From positions 24,151,763 to 24,215,762 of the forward strand of contig OX463844.1 of NCBI GenBank assembly GCA_949825065.1: a stretch of 64,000 bases of DNA, written 5' to 3'. The position numbers and the translations under genes were made by a program. Origin of the DNA: Odontocerum albicorne. Its lineage: Eukaryota > Arthropoda > Insecta > Trichoptera > Odontoceridae. Shown one piece after another: positions 1-11,312 of this stretch (position 1 is the stretch's first letter; the number at the start of each line of letters is the position of its first letter). The notes beneath the pieces were generated by a model. That model had not been told where the DNA came from. It did not search any database and was given only the letters and a program-made list of their open reading frames with translations.

Positions 1-1289
1 TGAAATTTCATGAATTTGTTATTGTGATAAAAATAATCTATAGTATAAATAAATTAATATAATTATGACATAAATAAATGAATAAATACCTGTAGAACAC
101 GATGCCATCACGAAAATTATTTTCAATATTTTTTTAAAACACTGTTAACATGCACAAACTTCGGAAGTCAGAAATGTACTAATAGAAATGTTTTATACCT
201 GCGATACAAAGCGTCACTTTGTCCCGACATAAAAAATAAAATAAGGGTTTCTTGAAAAATCTGGCAATTGCATCTTATCAATAGGTTTGTTTGACACACT
301 AAAACGGCATTTTTGATGTGAAGTATTGATTTTCATTTTTAGGATTTTGTCCCTCTAGATTGGTCAATCCGAAAACTGTGCGACGTATGTGTCTCCTCAA
401 TTGTTGGTGTTATTATTTATCAACGATTTTTGATATTTTCTCACCGTAATTGAGGAAAAATAGGAACCTGGCAATAAGAATTATATTTCCATGTCATAAA
501 TTGTTATTTATAAAATAATATTGACAATTGTCATGTCTCTAGGACGGACTTTGGATAAAGTTGATGTATATCTACCTACACCAGTATTTAGCCATGTGCA
601 ACTATCCCAAAGCTAAATATTTATCTGTTTAGTTTATTTTTTTTAAGTAACAATTTATGGTACAAAAATGTTTTCCTTATTGTCAGGTTCGGTGCTTCAA
701 AATAAATAAAAATCTTCCACCCAACACAAAAAAAATAATGTTCAAAGTTTCAATGAAAACATCGTCGATAGGCCCTCCGCCATTAAAATTTACTATTAGG
801 CATGGGTGAATTGCCTATTAAATGAAATATATACTTCTTTCTCAAGACTTCAAAAACGAGCTAGTATAATTTTTTTAATTGATCTTCGGATCAACCAAGT
901 AAAATTACTGGAAGAATCCGATTCTCTTTTCACCAAAAAATGTTGTAGACAAAGAAATATTCTACATTGAAATATTTGTATTCCACATTGTTGTGTTACC
1001 TATGTAAGTGTAATACAATTAACAAGTATTAAGTTACTGTTTTCGCATGTTTATGGACGGGGTTTCCAGCTAGTATTAATATAAAATAATCTAAAATAAT
1101 TTAAATGTATCATAAAGAACTTAATAAATTCCTTCAGCAAAATAACAGTCGTACAATAATGCTTCTCTTATATTTTAAACAGTTTTATATCGAACCGTAA
1201 GAAACGTAGTTACCAAAATAAAGTGTTCAAAATACGTTGTTTTGTTTAATATTTTTGCCCGCCGTTAGTAACTGAGCAACGCACTACAG
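1..1289. other. AT-rich non-coding stretch, nothing recognised
   Basis: No credible open reading frame, no repeat array and no transposon signature seen on either strand. Composition is strongly AT-rich with scattered A and T runs. Confidence 0.6.
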
Positions 1290-1437
1290 TTCCATTGACC
1301 GTCATAACGAGGCGGGCGCGGGGCTCCTAGCGCCCGCTCCGCCGCAATCAAAAGCTCCGCCGGAACGATCAAAAGCTCGCCGGGACGATCAAAACCTCGC
1401 CGGCGCGATCACCGCGGAGCTTTGTTCGTTCGGATTA
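1290..1437. other. CpG-rich island with a 20-bp tandem repeat and a hairpin
   Basis: This patch is sharply GC- and CpG-rich against AT-rich surroundings. It opens with an 8-bp perfect inverted repeat (GCGGGCGC at 1312-1319 and its complement at 1330-1337), followed by four imperfect 20-21 bp units around GATCAAAAGCTCGCCGG, with ATC at 1347, 1368, 1388 and 1408. The role is unknown; a promoter-like or conserved regulatory island is possible. No open frame supports an exon. Confidence 0.5.
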
Positions 1438-2225
1438 ATCTGCTTTAATGGAGATGTTAAGATAACGATTTTCATTTATGAGATTTTCTGTTGCCTTTTA
1501 ATTCTGAAATTGTGCTATAACGGGTTTCGCCTGAAATTTTTGAAAATGAAAAGCTTTTGATTTGGATTTCACGTGTAACGTTCTAAAAATATTTTGGTCT
1601 AATCAAAATACTTCATCTATCCTTTAATTTTAATTATTCGAATATATTCGCCATTGTTTGTTATAACAAAAGAAAATCATATGATTATTTTACACACGCA
1701 TGGAGTGTTCCCTGTAGGCTGCACGGCTCATGAAATTAATCTAGCCTCGCACTGTGCACCTTTCTTAGTTATTTCTGGGAATGCCAATTAAATTTACGAT
1801 GTCATAAAAAATCATCGTGATAAAATATACGTTTTATTTTCTCAATATTACGATTTTCAATGATTTGACCATTTACCATAGTGATAAGTGTTTGTGGAAT
1901 TCAAATCAAAATATTTAACGGCTGTCGATATCGTTCCCTTTAGTGAAATTTGGATGAAGCAAAAAATATTTAAAATAAGATAAATTCGGTTTAAATGAGA
2001 GCGTTGCGTAGAATGCTTGGAACAACAATGTATGACGTAATAAAGAATGGCAACGTAAAAAATAAAGGAATAAAGATTTGCAAAAATAATCTACACAAGT
2101 AGCAAAAAATGTTCGGAATGTTGAGGAAGACCTAGAAAAACGTGTAGGATACCTACGTCCATAAATAAATAAATAATTGTCAAATAAATAAATAATTGTC
2201 AAACATGATTTGTTGTCAAATAAAT
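1438..2225. other. AT-rich non-coding stretch
   Basis: No gene or known element seen. A short local duplication of AAATAAATAATTGTC occurs around 2162-2205. The predicted 114-residue minus-strand frame here is low-complexity and resembles no protein family I know. Confidence 0.5.
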
Positions 2226-2725
2226 TGTAAACATACAGGGTCAACGACCGATGAATCAAACTCTGAACTATTTACAATTGTCACACACTAGAAACGTCAA
2301 CAATGTTTACTCACAAATAGTATTTACGTTCTGTCTCGCCGTCTCGGCAAATAAATATACTACCCGCTACACTAGTGCACGCGCAGGAGTGAGACAAAGT
2401 ATATATTGCGAGCACATTCACTCACTACTATAAAATACCTACTTGTAGACAAATAAACATTATTATTCATCCAACTGTCAAGACTTGTTATTATTTACCC
2501 GCTATTCACTTTCACTTTTATCCGCATTCCTGAGTTTTATATTTATTTTAAATACATATCAAAATCATCACGACGTATCAAGATAAGCAACTCGCTACAT
2601 TGATGACCCCGAACGAAAAGGAACGCAGAATTCGACTAAAACGAATATAGCGATGTCAACATCAACATCATCAGCACGTCCTAATAGGACACACACTACA
2701 TTGGTAATGAACATCGCTACAAACG
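2226..2725 (+). mobile_element. Possible 5' end of an LTR (Ty3/gypsy-like) retroelement: LTR, leader and gag start
   Basis: A promoter-like block with a TATA-type sequence (ACTATAAAATACC near 2427) and a later AATAAA ends in TACA at about 2599. It is followed by TTGATGACCCCGAAC, which resembles the TGGTGACCCCGAC leader commonly seen just inside insect gypsy-type LTRs. A short ATG frame follows at about 2653, rich in Ser and Thr like a gag start, and stops after about 25 codons. No second LTR or pol was found. The left boundary (TGTAAACATAC at about 2226) is a guess; the call rests mainly on the leader motif. Confidence 0.35.
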
Positions 2726-3869
2726 TATGATGAAATTGCAAGAGTGAAAAACCTTTATAATAGGAAAGTATGTATGACCAGATGTAGTAACGTGACAGAA
2801 GCGAAAAATGTGTGCTAGGATAGAATAAAGTAAAATCTATTTTCTATGCCTATCCCAATAGAGACATGGCGGGATAGTGATGATGATGATATTGTTCCCA
2901 TCATGGTTTTGTACTTAACTGGACTAGATTACGGGGTGTTGAGAAACTGAATTATCTGGTTCACAATAGAGAAGCTTTTGCTCTAATGAAATACAATATC
3001 GCCGTCGCGGTCGGAGTATGGAAAGAAAAGAAGATAAACATGGGTTCCATTAATAATTTAAGTAGGGCTTGATACCGTTTCTTTTAATATAATAATGCCA
3101 AGTTAGAAAAGGTTGACGCGCTCACAGTTTCGCGTACAGTTGGGCACTGTTAGGGCGGGAGCTCTGCATTGTCTGCATGCGCGGCGCGGCACGTCTTTAT
3201 GTCCTGGAATGTCCTCAATGTCTCGTTTATGTATATGACTTGTTTTTTTCAACACTGACTGAAACACATAGAAGTTCTCAATTTTCGACGTTGTAATTTA
3301 GATGAATTTTATTTAGCACTTATTTCATCTTAATTTATATGAGAAGACAATTTAATCATTTTATGTGAATACATTAATGATTTTAGTGTTTCTGAAATGT
3401 AATTATGCTTTCACTGAAATTAAAATGAAACATCGAAATGTATGGGAGATTCCAGAATGTAATAAAGATAATTGAATACATGGAACTAAAAACTAAGAAA
3501 GTTAAAATTAACAAAGAATTATTTCAATAGTACTGAAAACTACTATTCAATCCTTTCCGCGAATTTCTTTGATAATTTAAATCTTAAATAATCTTTAAAG
3601 GAAGAAGAAAGTCATCATCATTTAAAAAAAGGCTCAGCGCCTGCGAGTTTTTTTCACGTTCTTCCTCATATATCCGGAGCTTTTCTTCATTTAAGGGTCG
3701 ATTTTTTTAAATTTATTTATTTGAAGATTTTTTTGCAGTCAAGCGGATTTGTTTTTTTTTTCATTTCTGTTATAGTAGTTTTTCTAAAACGAAATTTCGT
3801 TCAGAAAATTTTATTGAAAGATGATTACCAACATCTCGCGATTGGGGATGGTTATCAGCAGTCTTGTTA
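2726..3869. other. Non-coding stretch with a GC-richer patch at 3110-3215
   Basis: No gene recognised. A CpG-containing patch around 3110-3215 (TGCATGCGCGGCGCGGCACG inside it) stands out from the AT-rich background. The rest shows nothing. Confidence 0.45.
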
Positions 3870-4175
3870 ATGGGGGATGCTGGTAAAATTATTTGTGTAT
3901 ATGTGTAAGCTGTGCATCCCAGCTTTGGAATATTAAACCCGAAGTTCCGATGGATGGGATAAGGAGGAGTTCGAAGTTATAAGACGACTGATAGGTTCCA
4001 TCTGATGCAGTTTTTCGTTTGGTAGATGCATAAATAATCTAACTATACTTAAAAGACCGAATAAAACGCTGTCTAAAAGAAAAGTCAGTCCGGAAAATAA
4101 TCAGATGGGAATCGAACCCGGAACAGCCGCTAAGCGTGTAGGAATAATAATTATGACACAACAGCGCCGACTGGT
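3870..4175 (-). mobile_element. tRNA-derived SINE, minus strand
   Basis: Read on the minus strand, an A-box-like segment (about 4150-4165) is followed by a perfect Pol III B-box, GGGTTCGATTCCC (about 4091-4103). A tRNA-unrelated body runs on towards 3870. This is the head-plus-body layout of a tRNA-derived SINE. It is not a tRNA gene, because the cloverleaf cannot be closed. Confidence 0.55.
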
Positions 4176-4655
4176 GTGTAAAGATTTAGCAACCCTGTAG
4201 TCAAGTAACACACCCGCGCATAAAAATGAGGCGTGATCTTTAGAAATTCGGCTGAAAGGGCTCGCTCGCTTTATGTTTAAATATTTTTCGCCATAATTGG
4301 CCGCACCGCACGGTGAGTTGTAATTTCTCCGAATGCGACATTATTTTCTGCCATTCCATTCCATATATGGATTTTTTATGTCGGTGTTGAAGTCTTCATA
4401 TAAAAACTAGGACACGCAAAAAAATATTGAAGTTGTTTGATTTAGAGTTTTTATTATTAACTTGCAGTAATTTTTAAATATTTAAACGATTTTTTTTTGT
4501 TATTTTAAATATGATCTTTTTAAGTCTTCTGTTATTTAATCATTTAATAATGGTCTTTATTTTAAAAATAATAATAAATAGTTGGTTTTTAAAGTGCTTT
4601 CGTAGCGTATTATCACTTCAAGTGAAAATACAAGTTCTAAGTGACGCTTAAATAA
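4176..4655. other. AT-rich stretch before the piggyBac relic
   Basis: The 5' end of the piggyBac element should lie here, but no TTAA followed by CCCTTTCATG (the mirror of its 3' terminus) was found. The 5' end is therefore truncated, diverged or missed. Confidence 0.4.
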
Positions 4656-4657
4656 CA

Positions 4658-7192
4658 TCATCAGAGGATGAAGAAATGAATAATGAAGAAATGCCAGCCC
4701 CACCAGATGTCGCTGAAATTATAAAATTAATTCAAGAAGATTGAAATGAAGATTGCAGTTATTTCGAAAATATAAGCCAATTTTAGACAGAAAGCTGCAC
4801 CTAATCAGATAAATTTGATTGGTTGCAGTAGGGCAGTCGATTATTTCTATAAATTATTTGACGACAATATTATTAAAAATATTGTTAACGAAACAAACAG
4901 ATATGCCCATCAAAAACAATCCCATATGTAGGTGGACACATCCACTGAAGAGATAAGAGCATTCATAGGAGTGCTTATAATTATGGGGATACATCAATTG
5001 CCCCACCCAAAAACAATCCCATATGTAGGTGGACACATCCACTGAAGAGATAAGAGCATTCATAGGAGTGCTTATAATTATGGGGATACATCAATTGCCC
5101 CATCCAAAAACAATCCCATATGTAGGTGGACACATCCACTGAAGAGATAAGAGCATTCATAGGAGGGCTTATAATTATGGGGATACATCAATTGCCCCAT
5201 CCAAAAACAATCCCATATGTAGGTGGACACATCCACTGAAGAGATAAGAGCATTCATAGGAGTGCTTATAATTATGGGGATACATCAATTGCCCCATCCA
5301 AAAACAATCCCATATGTAGGTGGACACATCCACTGAAGAGATAAGAGCATTCATAGGAGGGCTTATAATTATGGGGATACATCAATTGCCCCATCAAAAA
5401 ACAATCCCATATGTAGGTGGACACATCCACTGAAGAGATAAGAGCATTCATAGGAGTGCTTATAATTATGGGGATACATCAATTGCCCCACCCAAAAACA
5501 ATCCCATATGTAGGTGGACACATCCACTGAAGAGATAAGAGCATTCATAGGAGTGCTTATAATTATGGGGATACATCAATTGCCCCATCCAAAAACAATC
5601 CCATATGTAGGTGGACACATCCACTGAAGAGATAAGAGCATTCATAGGAGTGCTTATAATTATGGGGATACATCAATTGCCCCATCCAAAAACAATCTCA
5701 TATGTAGGTGGACACATCCACTGAAGAGATAAGAGCATTCATAGGAGTGCTTATAATTATGGGGATACATCAATTGCTCCATCCAAAAACAATCCCATAT
5801 GTAGGTGGACACATCCACTGAAGAGATAAGAGCATTCATAGGAGTGCTTATAATTATGGGGATACATCAATTGCCCCATCCAAAAACAATCCCATATGTA
5901 GGTGGACACATCCACTGAAGAGATAAGAGCATTCATAGGAGTGCTTATAATTATGGGGATACATCAATTGCCCCATCCAAAAAATATTAGAGTTCTGATC
6001 CGATTCTAGGTGTACCGTCAGTTTCAGAAGTAATGACTGCAAACCGCTACAAAAAGCTGGTAAAAAAATTTATACGTTAACGATAACGAGAAAAATACCG
6101 ATAGAAAAAATCCCGACCACGACAAGCTTCATAAGATACGACCTCTTATCGACAAGTTGAATGATAACTATGCGAAGATGATATCACCATCTTCGTATCT
6201 CTCTATTGATGAATCGATGATCCCATTCAAGGGATGATCTTCACTAAATCAGTGCATGCCTATGAAGCCGGTCAAAAGAGGCTACAAAGTCTGGTGCATG
6301 GCAGATTCATCTTTGGGATACGTCCTAAAATTTGATATATATACAGGGAAAAGTGTCGCACCATTGTGTAAAGAATCCACATTAGGTAAGAGGGTTGTGT
6401 TGAAGTTCATTAAAAACTTAGCTTATAATGTACATGTTGTAGTTTTCGATAGCTTTATCACAAGTTCCGAATTATTGCTGAAATTGATATCAAAGGGAAT
6501 TTTTGCTTGTGGAACTGTCCGGACAACGAGAAAAGACATAGCTCCTATACTGAAAAGTAACACAATTTTACAAAGAGATGAATTCGAATTCCAAATAAGA
6601 GGACCACTTGCTGCAATACTCTGGATGGACAACAAACCAGTAAATTTTTTATCAACAATTTATAATCCCCGTGATACTACCATCATATTGAGAAATAATA
6701 AAACTGGTAAAAAAGAAGCGATTTCTTGTCCACTTGTAGTATGTAAATACAATCAAATGATGGACGGGGTAGATTTATTTGACCAGTACCGTGAAATATA
6801 TGCTATTGACAGACGGTCTATAAAACGGTCGCTAAGGATTATGTACTATCTAATATATGTGGCGATTGTAAATGGACATTTACTTTATAAAATTGATAGA
6901 AAAAATGGACCAATTAGCATTTAGGATATCTCCAGCAAGGCAGTTGATTGGCAAGTTTTGTTCGAGGAAACACCGTGGCAGACCATCAAGCTTTTTGGCT
7001 AATAAAGCCCGAGTACCAGAGGATATACGCCTAGAATCTGTAAGTAAACATATGCCTCTAAAGGGTGAAAATTACAGAAGGTGTAGACTTTGTAGTGTCA
7101 AAGAGAAAGAGAAAAGAACGAAGTGCATGTATGTGTAGGGGTTGCGATGTACCACTATATTATGTTTATCACCATGTTTTGATCTTTTTCAT
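4658..7192 (+). pseudogene. piggyBac-like transposase (PGBD / DDE_Tnp_1_7), broken
   Basis: When intact this would be the nuclear cut-and-paste transposase acting on TTAA sites. Recognisable parts in order: an acidic N-terminus (SSEDEE, about 4658); GCSRAVDYFYKLFDD (about 4818-4863); IRAFIGVLIIMGIHQLP, now repeated within the 97-bp array; SDPILGVPSVSEVMT (about 5996-6038); the first catalytic Asp in YLSIDESMIPFKG (Asp at 6208); a longest open run at 6256-6924 with the second Asp in VVVFDSFIT and the third in MDGVDLFDQ; and a C-terminal Cys-rich CRLC...C..CRGC region (about 7083-7155). Breaks: TGA at about 4741, a frameshift near 4775, the frame-breaking array, TGA at 6235-6237 just upstream of the 6256 ATG, a frame change near 6900-6940 and another near 7130. 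The 6256 ATG is an internal Met, not a true start. Confidence 0.88.
4911..5983 (+). repeat. Minisatellite, 97-bp unit x 11, derived from piggyBac coding sequence
   Basis: The landmark GTAGGTGGACACATCC recurs every 97 bases at 4928, 5025, 5122, 5219, 5316, 5413, 5510, 5607, 5704, 5801 and 5898. Each unit carries the piggyBac codons for TSTEEIRAFIGVLIIMGIHQLP. Because 97 is not a multiple of 3, each added copy shifts the frame. Units are nearly identical, differing at a few sites (AGGAGTGC or AGGAGGGC; CCCCACCC or CCCCATCC). The array joins unique transposase sequence at both ends with short similarity (GCCCATCAAAAA against CCCCATCCAAAAA), consistent with slippage. Confidence 0.95.
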
Positions 7193-7430
7193 AAGAAATA
7201 ATTTTATTTTTATTTTTACTTTAATTATAATGTTTTTTTACTTAAAATATATTTTCTTAAAAAAAAATTTTTTTTCTTACGCACAATGAGTATTCTACCA
7301 AGTAGATATCAGTGGGAAGTATAGATCCCATTAGTTTTTTTTGTAAGTTCCGATCGATTTTTAAAAAAAAAAAATTTTTCATATTTCTTTATAAATATTA
7401 ATGACTAATAAATGCGAAAAAAAATTTGAG

Positions 7431-7444
7431 CATGAAAGGGTTAA
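7431..7444 (+). other. piggyBac 3' terminus and TTAA target
   Basis: CATGAAAGGG at 7431-7440 abuts TTAA at 7441-7444. piggyBac-family termini typically start with CCCT or CCCTTT at a TTAA site, so this is read as the right end of the element. Confidence 0.6.
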
Positions 7445-7554
7445 AAGCAAAATGTTATACGATGCACTACATAATTCAGAACAATTATATCTACTTTTGC
7501 TGTGCATATTATATGAAATTTGAAATATATATGTGTCGTTTATATCGTTTGAAT

Positions 7555-7870
7555 TTGACGACCTCCGCGCTCTGGTTGGTTAGACGCTTGATTTTCATTC
7601 GGGAGTTTCGGATTCAGCTCCTGATGGTCCTCGAAAGAAAAACTGTCCCAATTAATTAAAAAAAGTCTGATAACAATATTCCCAAGTGCTAGACGGTTGC
7701 TTGTGTTGTTGCCTGTTTGGGGTAGTATTGCCAATACGTACGATAGTGAACTATAAGTTGCATTCCTACTCAAATGATTGTCGATGAGTGGGGCCGATTG
7801 CAATGTTGTCTTTCGGCCACGCTCTTTGATATGTCTGAATCACCAATTTGGATGTATTTAATGATAACAT
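7555..7870 (+). mobile_element. tRNA-derived SINE
   Basis: The head (GACGACCTCCGCGCTCTGG, then TTGGTTAGACGC) has an A-box-like segment, and a degenerate B-box, TTCGGATTCAGCTCC, follows at about 7607. The head matches those at 13598, 18574, 31375 (minus), 40158 and 47680 (minus). The 3' body (GATTGCAATGTTGTCTTTCGG..., then GATATGTCTGAATCACCAAT) matches the body of the 13598 copy, so the two belong to one family. Confidence 0.6.
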
Positions 7871-8265
7871 GCAAATAAATAAATATATTTATGAGGAAAC
7901 TCCCATATTTTTTTGAACATGAGATAATTTTCCTTTCTACCTGTGATTGAGTGAGTTCTGAGTGCACAAGAATAAAGAAAACTTTTAATCTCAGAACTAT
8001 AATAAAACCTATTTTATCGCCACAATTACTGACACTCATATGATATAAATATTGTAACAAATTAGATACATGTATCATTGTGAATTGCAGGATCAGTATC
8101 AACAAACATTTGACTGAAATTTATTGGATAGTATTCTTTGATTTTCTTGTAAAGAAAAATTGCGTGTTTCAACATTTTCACAAATATTGTGATACGCTCT
8201 TTTTAAGCAAAAAGGTTGACCCGTGACTGCATAACTAAATTCTAATAATTATACAAGTTCAATTT
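7871..8265. other. AT-rich non-coding stretch
   Basis: Nothing recognised; includes a TAAATAAATA-type run near 7875 that may be the tail of the adjoining SINE. Confidence 0.45.
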
Positions 8266-8480
8266 TTATAGCGCTGCTTAGCCTCTTCCATATCCACACA
8301 CCTTCTCATACAACCTCTAAGATTTTTCTGCCTTTTTGTTTTTCCTTCTTTCAGAATATCATTCACTTGATCCAACTTTCCTTGTTCTTCCTCTCATACG
8401 CTTTCCACTCACATTTACACTGTATATCTGTTTTGTTAGTCTTTCTTCATTAATTTGTTTTTCATACCCAAAACGTCTAT
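8266..8480 (-). pseudogene. Non-LTR retrotransposon C-terminal/3' fragment (family with RPRK...LDQVNDILK tail)
   Basis: On the minus strand one frame reads ERLTKQIYSVNVSGKR followed by RGRTRK. After a frameshift another frame reads LDQVNDILKEGKTKRQ, then CMRRCVDMEEAK. This matches the C-terminal tail common in insect endonuclease/reverse-transcriptase elements. It is a 5'-truncated, frameshifted dead copy. Related copies lie at 53885, 59340 and 62640. Confidence 0.7.
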
Positions 8481-11048
8481 TATTATTATAGATATTCAAA
8501 TATGTGATAGAAAAACTTTCAACTTTACTTCTATTGTAGTGTATGTCTTGTAGTGTTCATATACGATCATAAAAAGACATACCAAAAAGGGTCAGGTGCT
8601 TCCTTAAGCTGCACACGCCACTCATTCTGCATTTTAAAATCAAATTTGATCGAGTAAGTGATTGTCACTAAAAAATGTTCCTCCCTGCGCGTTCCTAGCT
8701 CTGACTGACTTCTTCCAAATTTAAGTAGATGTTTCCATCTCGCGAGCCACGTTTTACGATCCGCCAAATTGTTCCCTCAGTCTACGACAAAACATCCATC
8801 ATGGGTGACAGCATCTTACGTCAAAAATCCCTCACCCTGTCGCATTCAACTCCCACCACTCTTGGCTCTGTCTCCCCCCCCCACCTTCTCCCTCCAGAAG
8901 CTCACACTTAGAGTGGGGGGCCATCACTCACACGACCAGCACCTCAACAAGAGAATAACCCTTACATAAATGCTCCCAAATACGAGTATGTAAGTTTGAG
9001 TCGCATTTGCTTGCTTTAACAAGAATTGTAATGTTTGTTTTCAAATTCTAACTAAGCAAATAATTTATATTCCTTTTGATTATTCTTCTTTAGTATTGCA
9101 CCCTTCAACATATCCGAATTGGTAACTCAAACATATTGAACAGCATGACCGAGAGATAATATTACCTGAGACTCCAGTAATCGAGTCTTCGGATTTAGAG
9201 CTCGCGATTCCTTATTGGAAACACTATGGCACGCGGAAAGATAACAGTCACATACCATACGTACTCACGCGCGTGTGAGTATTCTTACTAGACGAACTTT
9301 TTAAGCACACTGGAGCTTTTTTAATCAAACTGGTATTGGCTAAAAAACATCTGGTGTTCTCGCGGCTGGGCTCACCCTATATTGGTGGGGTGCATCTCGG
9401 CCGGGGGATGTTATAAGATGTACCCTGACTTTTTGATAGCTTATCTTTTCAATGTATTTTCTGTTATTTATCTTGAGATATATATGTGATTTTGGAATGT
9501 ATTTAAATATGTAACATACATACTATGTTGCTATCAATAAACCTATATTTATATATTTATTTAACCATGTATTTTTTTTTTGGTGTTATTATCGACAAAC
9601 GAACACGAAACTCCTGAGTAGAAGTAAGGTGTCTCACCTAAAATTTTCGTTTATTGCAACTGCATTTAAGAGGTCGTCAACTACTGTTTTCATTTGGATC
9701 AACTACATTTAGAATATTGAAATCGACAATTAATATTTTGTACAAAAAAAATCTGATTACTGGTTTCGATTCCATTATAAGGAAGGCTGCGTAAACATTA
9801 ATATACTTTGTCTAGTAAAAAAATCGTTAGTTTAAAACGATACCCGTTTGAGTTTGATAAAAGTCTAATCTATTAATTGTCTTGACAACTGTAAAAGTTT
9901 TCACCTTCGCGTGAGTTATTGTTAAAATAAGGCTTTGAAAAAGTATGTTAATGTGAAAAAGAAACTAGCCTACTTTTTTAATGGAATAAAACAAAACACT
10001 AAAATTTGTTTTCTTCCACTATTTTTACATATCACAATGCGCATTAAAACATGGAGCGAGTTAATTAAACTAAATTACATGTTACATCCACTATAATTTA
10101 TACTAAATTTTATCTATGGTATTATGGGTAACATAATAAAAAGTATCTATACACATTTTATCTATGCCTTTGTATAGAATAAAATATGAAATGATGAAGA
10201 AAATAAATTTAATTTATTATTTATATTATTATTAATTTGTGTAATTGTTTTCTAAATGTCTATGTTTTATTTATATTTTATTTCAATCATCTGAAAAAGT
10301 CACTATGTGTGTTGAAATGCGCGAGTGATATGTTACAATTGTTGTAAAAGAAAACAGGGAGTGTCATTGTTGATATTCAATTTATTGCGAATTTCCTCAA
10401 AGATACGTGTTAGTTATATTATTTGTAAAGTGACTATTTCTTTATAATGTCTAATGCACACGTACAAATTAGTACTGAATAAAGCCATTTGATTTGGTTA
10501 TTGTACGAGTATATCACAATTCTTGTATTGTAACTATTCATTTTAAATTAACTCAAATGGCTTAACTATACTGTATGTTACAGAGTATTAAAACCTTTTG
10601 CTCTTCATAATTAGGGTTTTGATATTCCAATGAGTTAAGATGCAACTGAAATTGAAGTTAAATTTTATGACCAGTGTATGTTACGTTCAATGTATTTTAT
10701 TTTTTTGTTCAAAATCAAAACTATTTCTACATTCGATATCGAATTTGAATTAACACATGCATCGGGACTCATTTCAGATGTATCAACGTCAACTTCATGA
10801 AATATCTTTATATTTAATAATTTATGAAAAACACAACAACATAAAAACAGAAAATTTAAACTGGACACTCAATGTATATGAATCTGGGATTTTACCTTTC
10901 ATTTGTCATGTCCCCCATCCATCGTACAAGGCTTTATTTGCCTGTATCTTACTTGACATGGAAAATAAGTTGGTGCTTTTTACCGATTGTTGATTAATTA
11001 TTTAATACCTCCGTCAAAAACTTCAATCAACTTAATAAATTGTGAGCC

Positions 11049-11050
<2 letters not shown>
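8481..11050. other. Long non-coding stretch
   Basis: No gene recognised. 8690-8965 is a GC-richer, pyrimidine-rich patch with a C run near 8872; the overlapping small frames there look like chance. 9385-9567 has a purine-rich GGCCGGGGGA followed by TGTTATAAGATG, considered as an LTR end and not accepted. The rest is AT-rich with no signal. Confidence 0.45.
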
Positions 11051-11054
<4 letters not shown>

Positions 11055-11088
<34 letters not shown>

Positions 11089-11312
11089 NNNNNNNNNNNN
11101 NNNNNNNNNNNNNNNNNNNNNNNNNNNNNNNNNNNNNNNNNNNNNNNNNNNNNNNNNNNNNNNNNNNNNNNNNNNNNNNNNNNNNNNNNNNNNNNNNNNN
11201 NNNNNNNNNNNNNNNNNNNNNNNNNNNNNNNNNNNNNNNNNNNNNNNNNNNNNNNNNNNNNNNNNNNNNNNNNNNNNNNNNNNNNNNNTATATATATATA
11301 TTTATATATATG
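11055..11312. repeat. (TA)n microsatellite spanning the assembly gap
   Basis: Alternating TA runs from about 11053 to 11088 and again from 11289 to about 11312, with the N gap between. Predicted proteins crossing it are artefacts (YIYIYI repeats and unknown residues). Confidence 0.9.
11089..11288. other. Assembly gap of 200 N
   Basis: Exactly 200 consecutive N. The round number suggests a placeholder length, and the flanking (TA)n explains why assembly failed. Confidence 0.97.

Larger units (their letters stand above)
4656..7440 (+). mobile_element. Decayed piggyBac-family DNA transposon
   Basis: The body is a broken piggyBac transposase. The right end reads CATGAAAGGG at 7431-7440 followed by TTAA at 7441-7444, which fits the family's terminus and TTAA target. 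No matching left terminus was found. An array of 97-bp units interrupts the 5' half of the reading frame. The element cannot encode a working transposase. Confidence 0.75.

Noticed and set aside
4911..5983. CRISPR-like regularity of repeats (also in the other arrays)
   Set aside because: Units are head-to-tail with no unique spacers, and the genome is eukaryotic; these are minisatellites.
4854..6042. Minus-strand ORFs of 62-69 residues in the 97-bp array
   Set aside because: Antisense shadows of the repeat unit, itself piggyBac coding sequence on the plus strand.
9385..9567. Polypurine tract and LTR (GGCCGGGGGA then TGTTATAAGATG)
   Set aside because: No second LTR, no pol remnant upstream and an unclear 3' end; evidence too thin to call.
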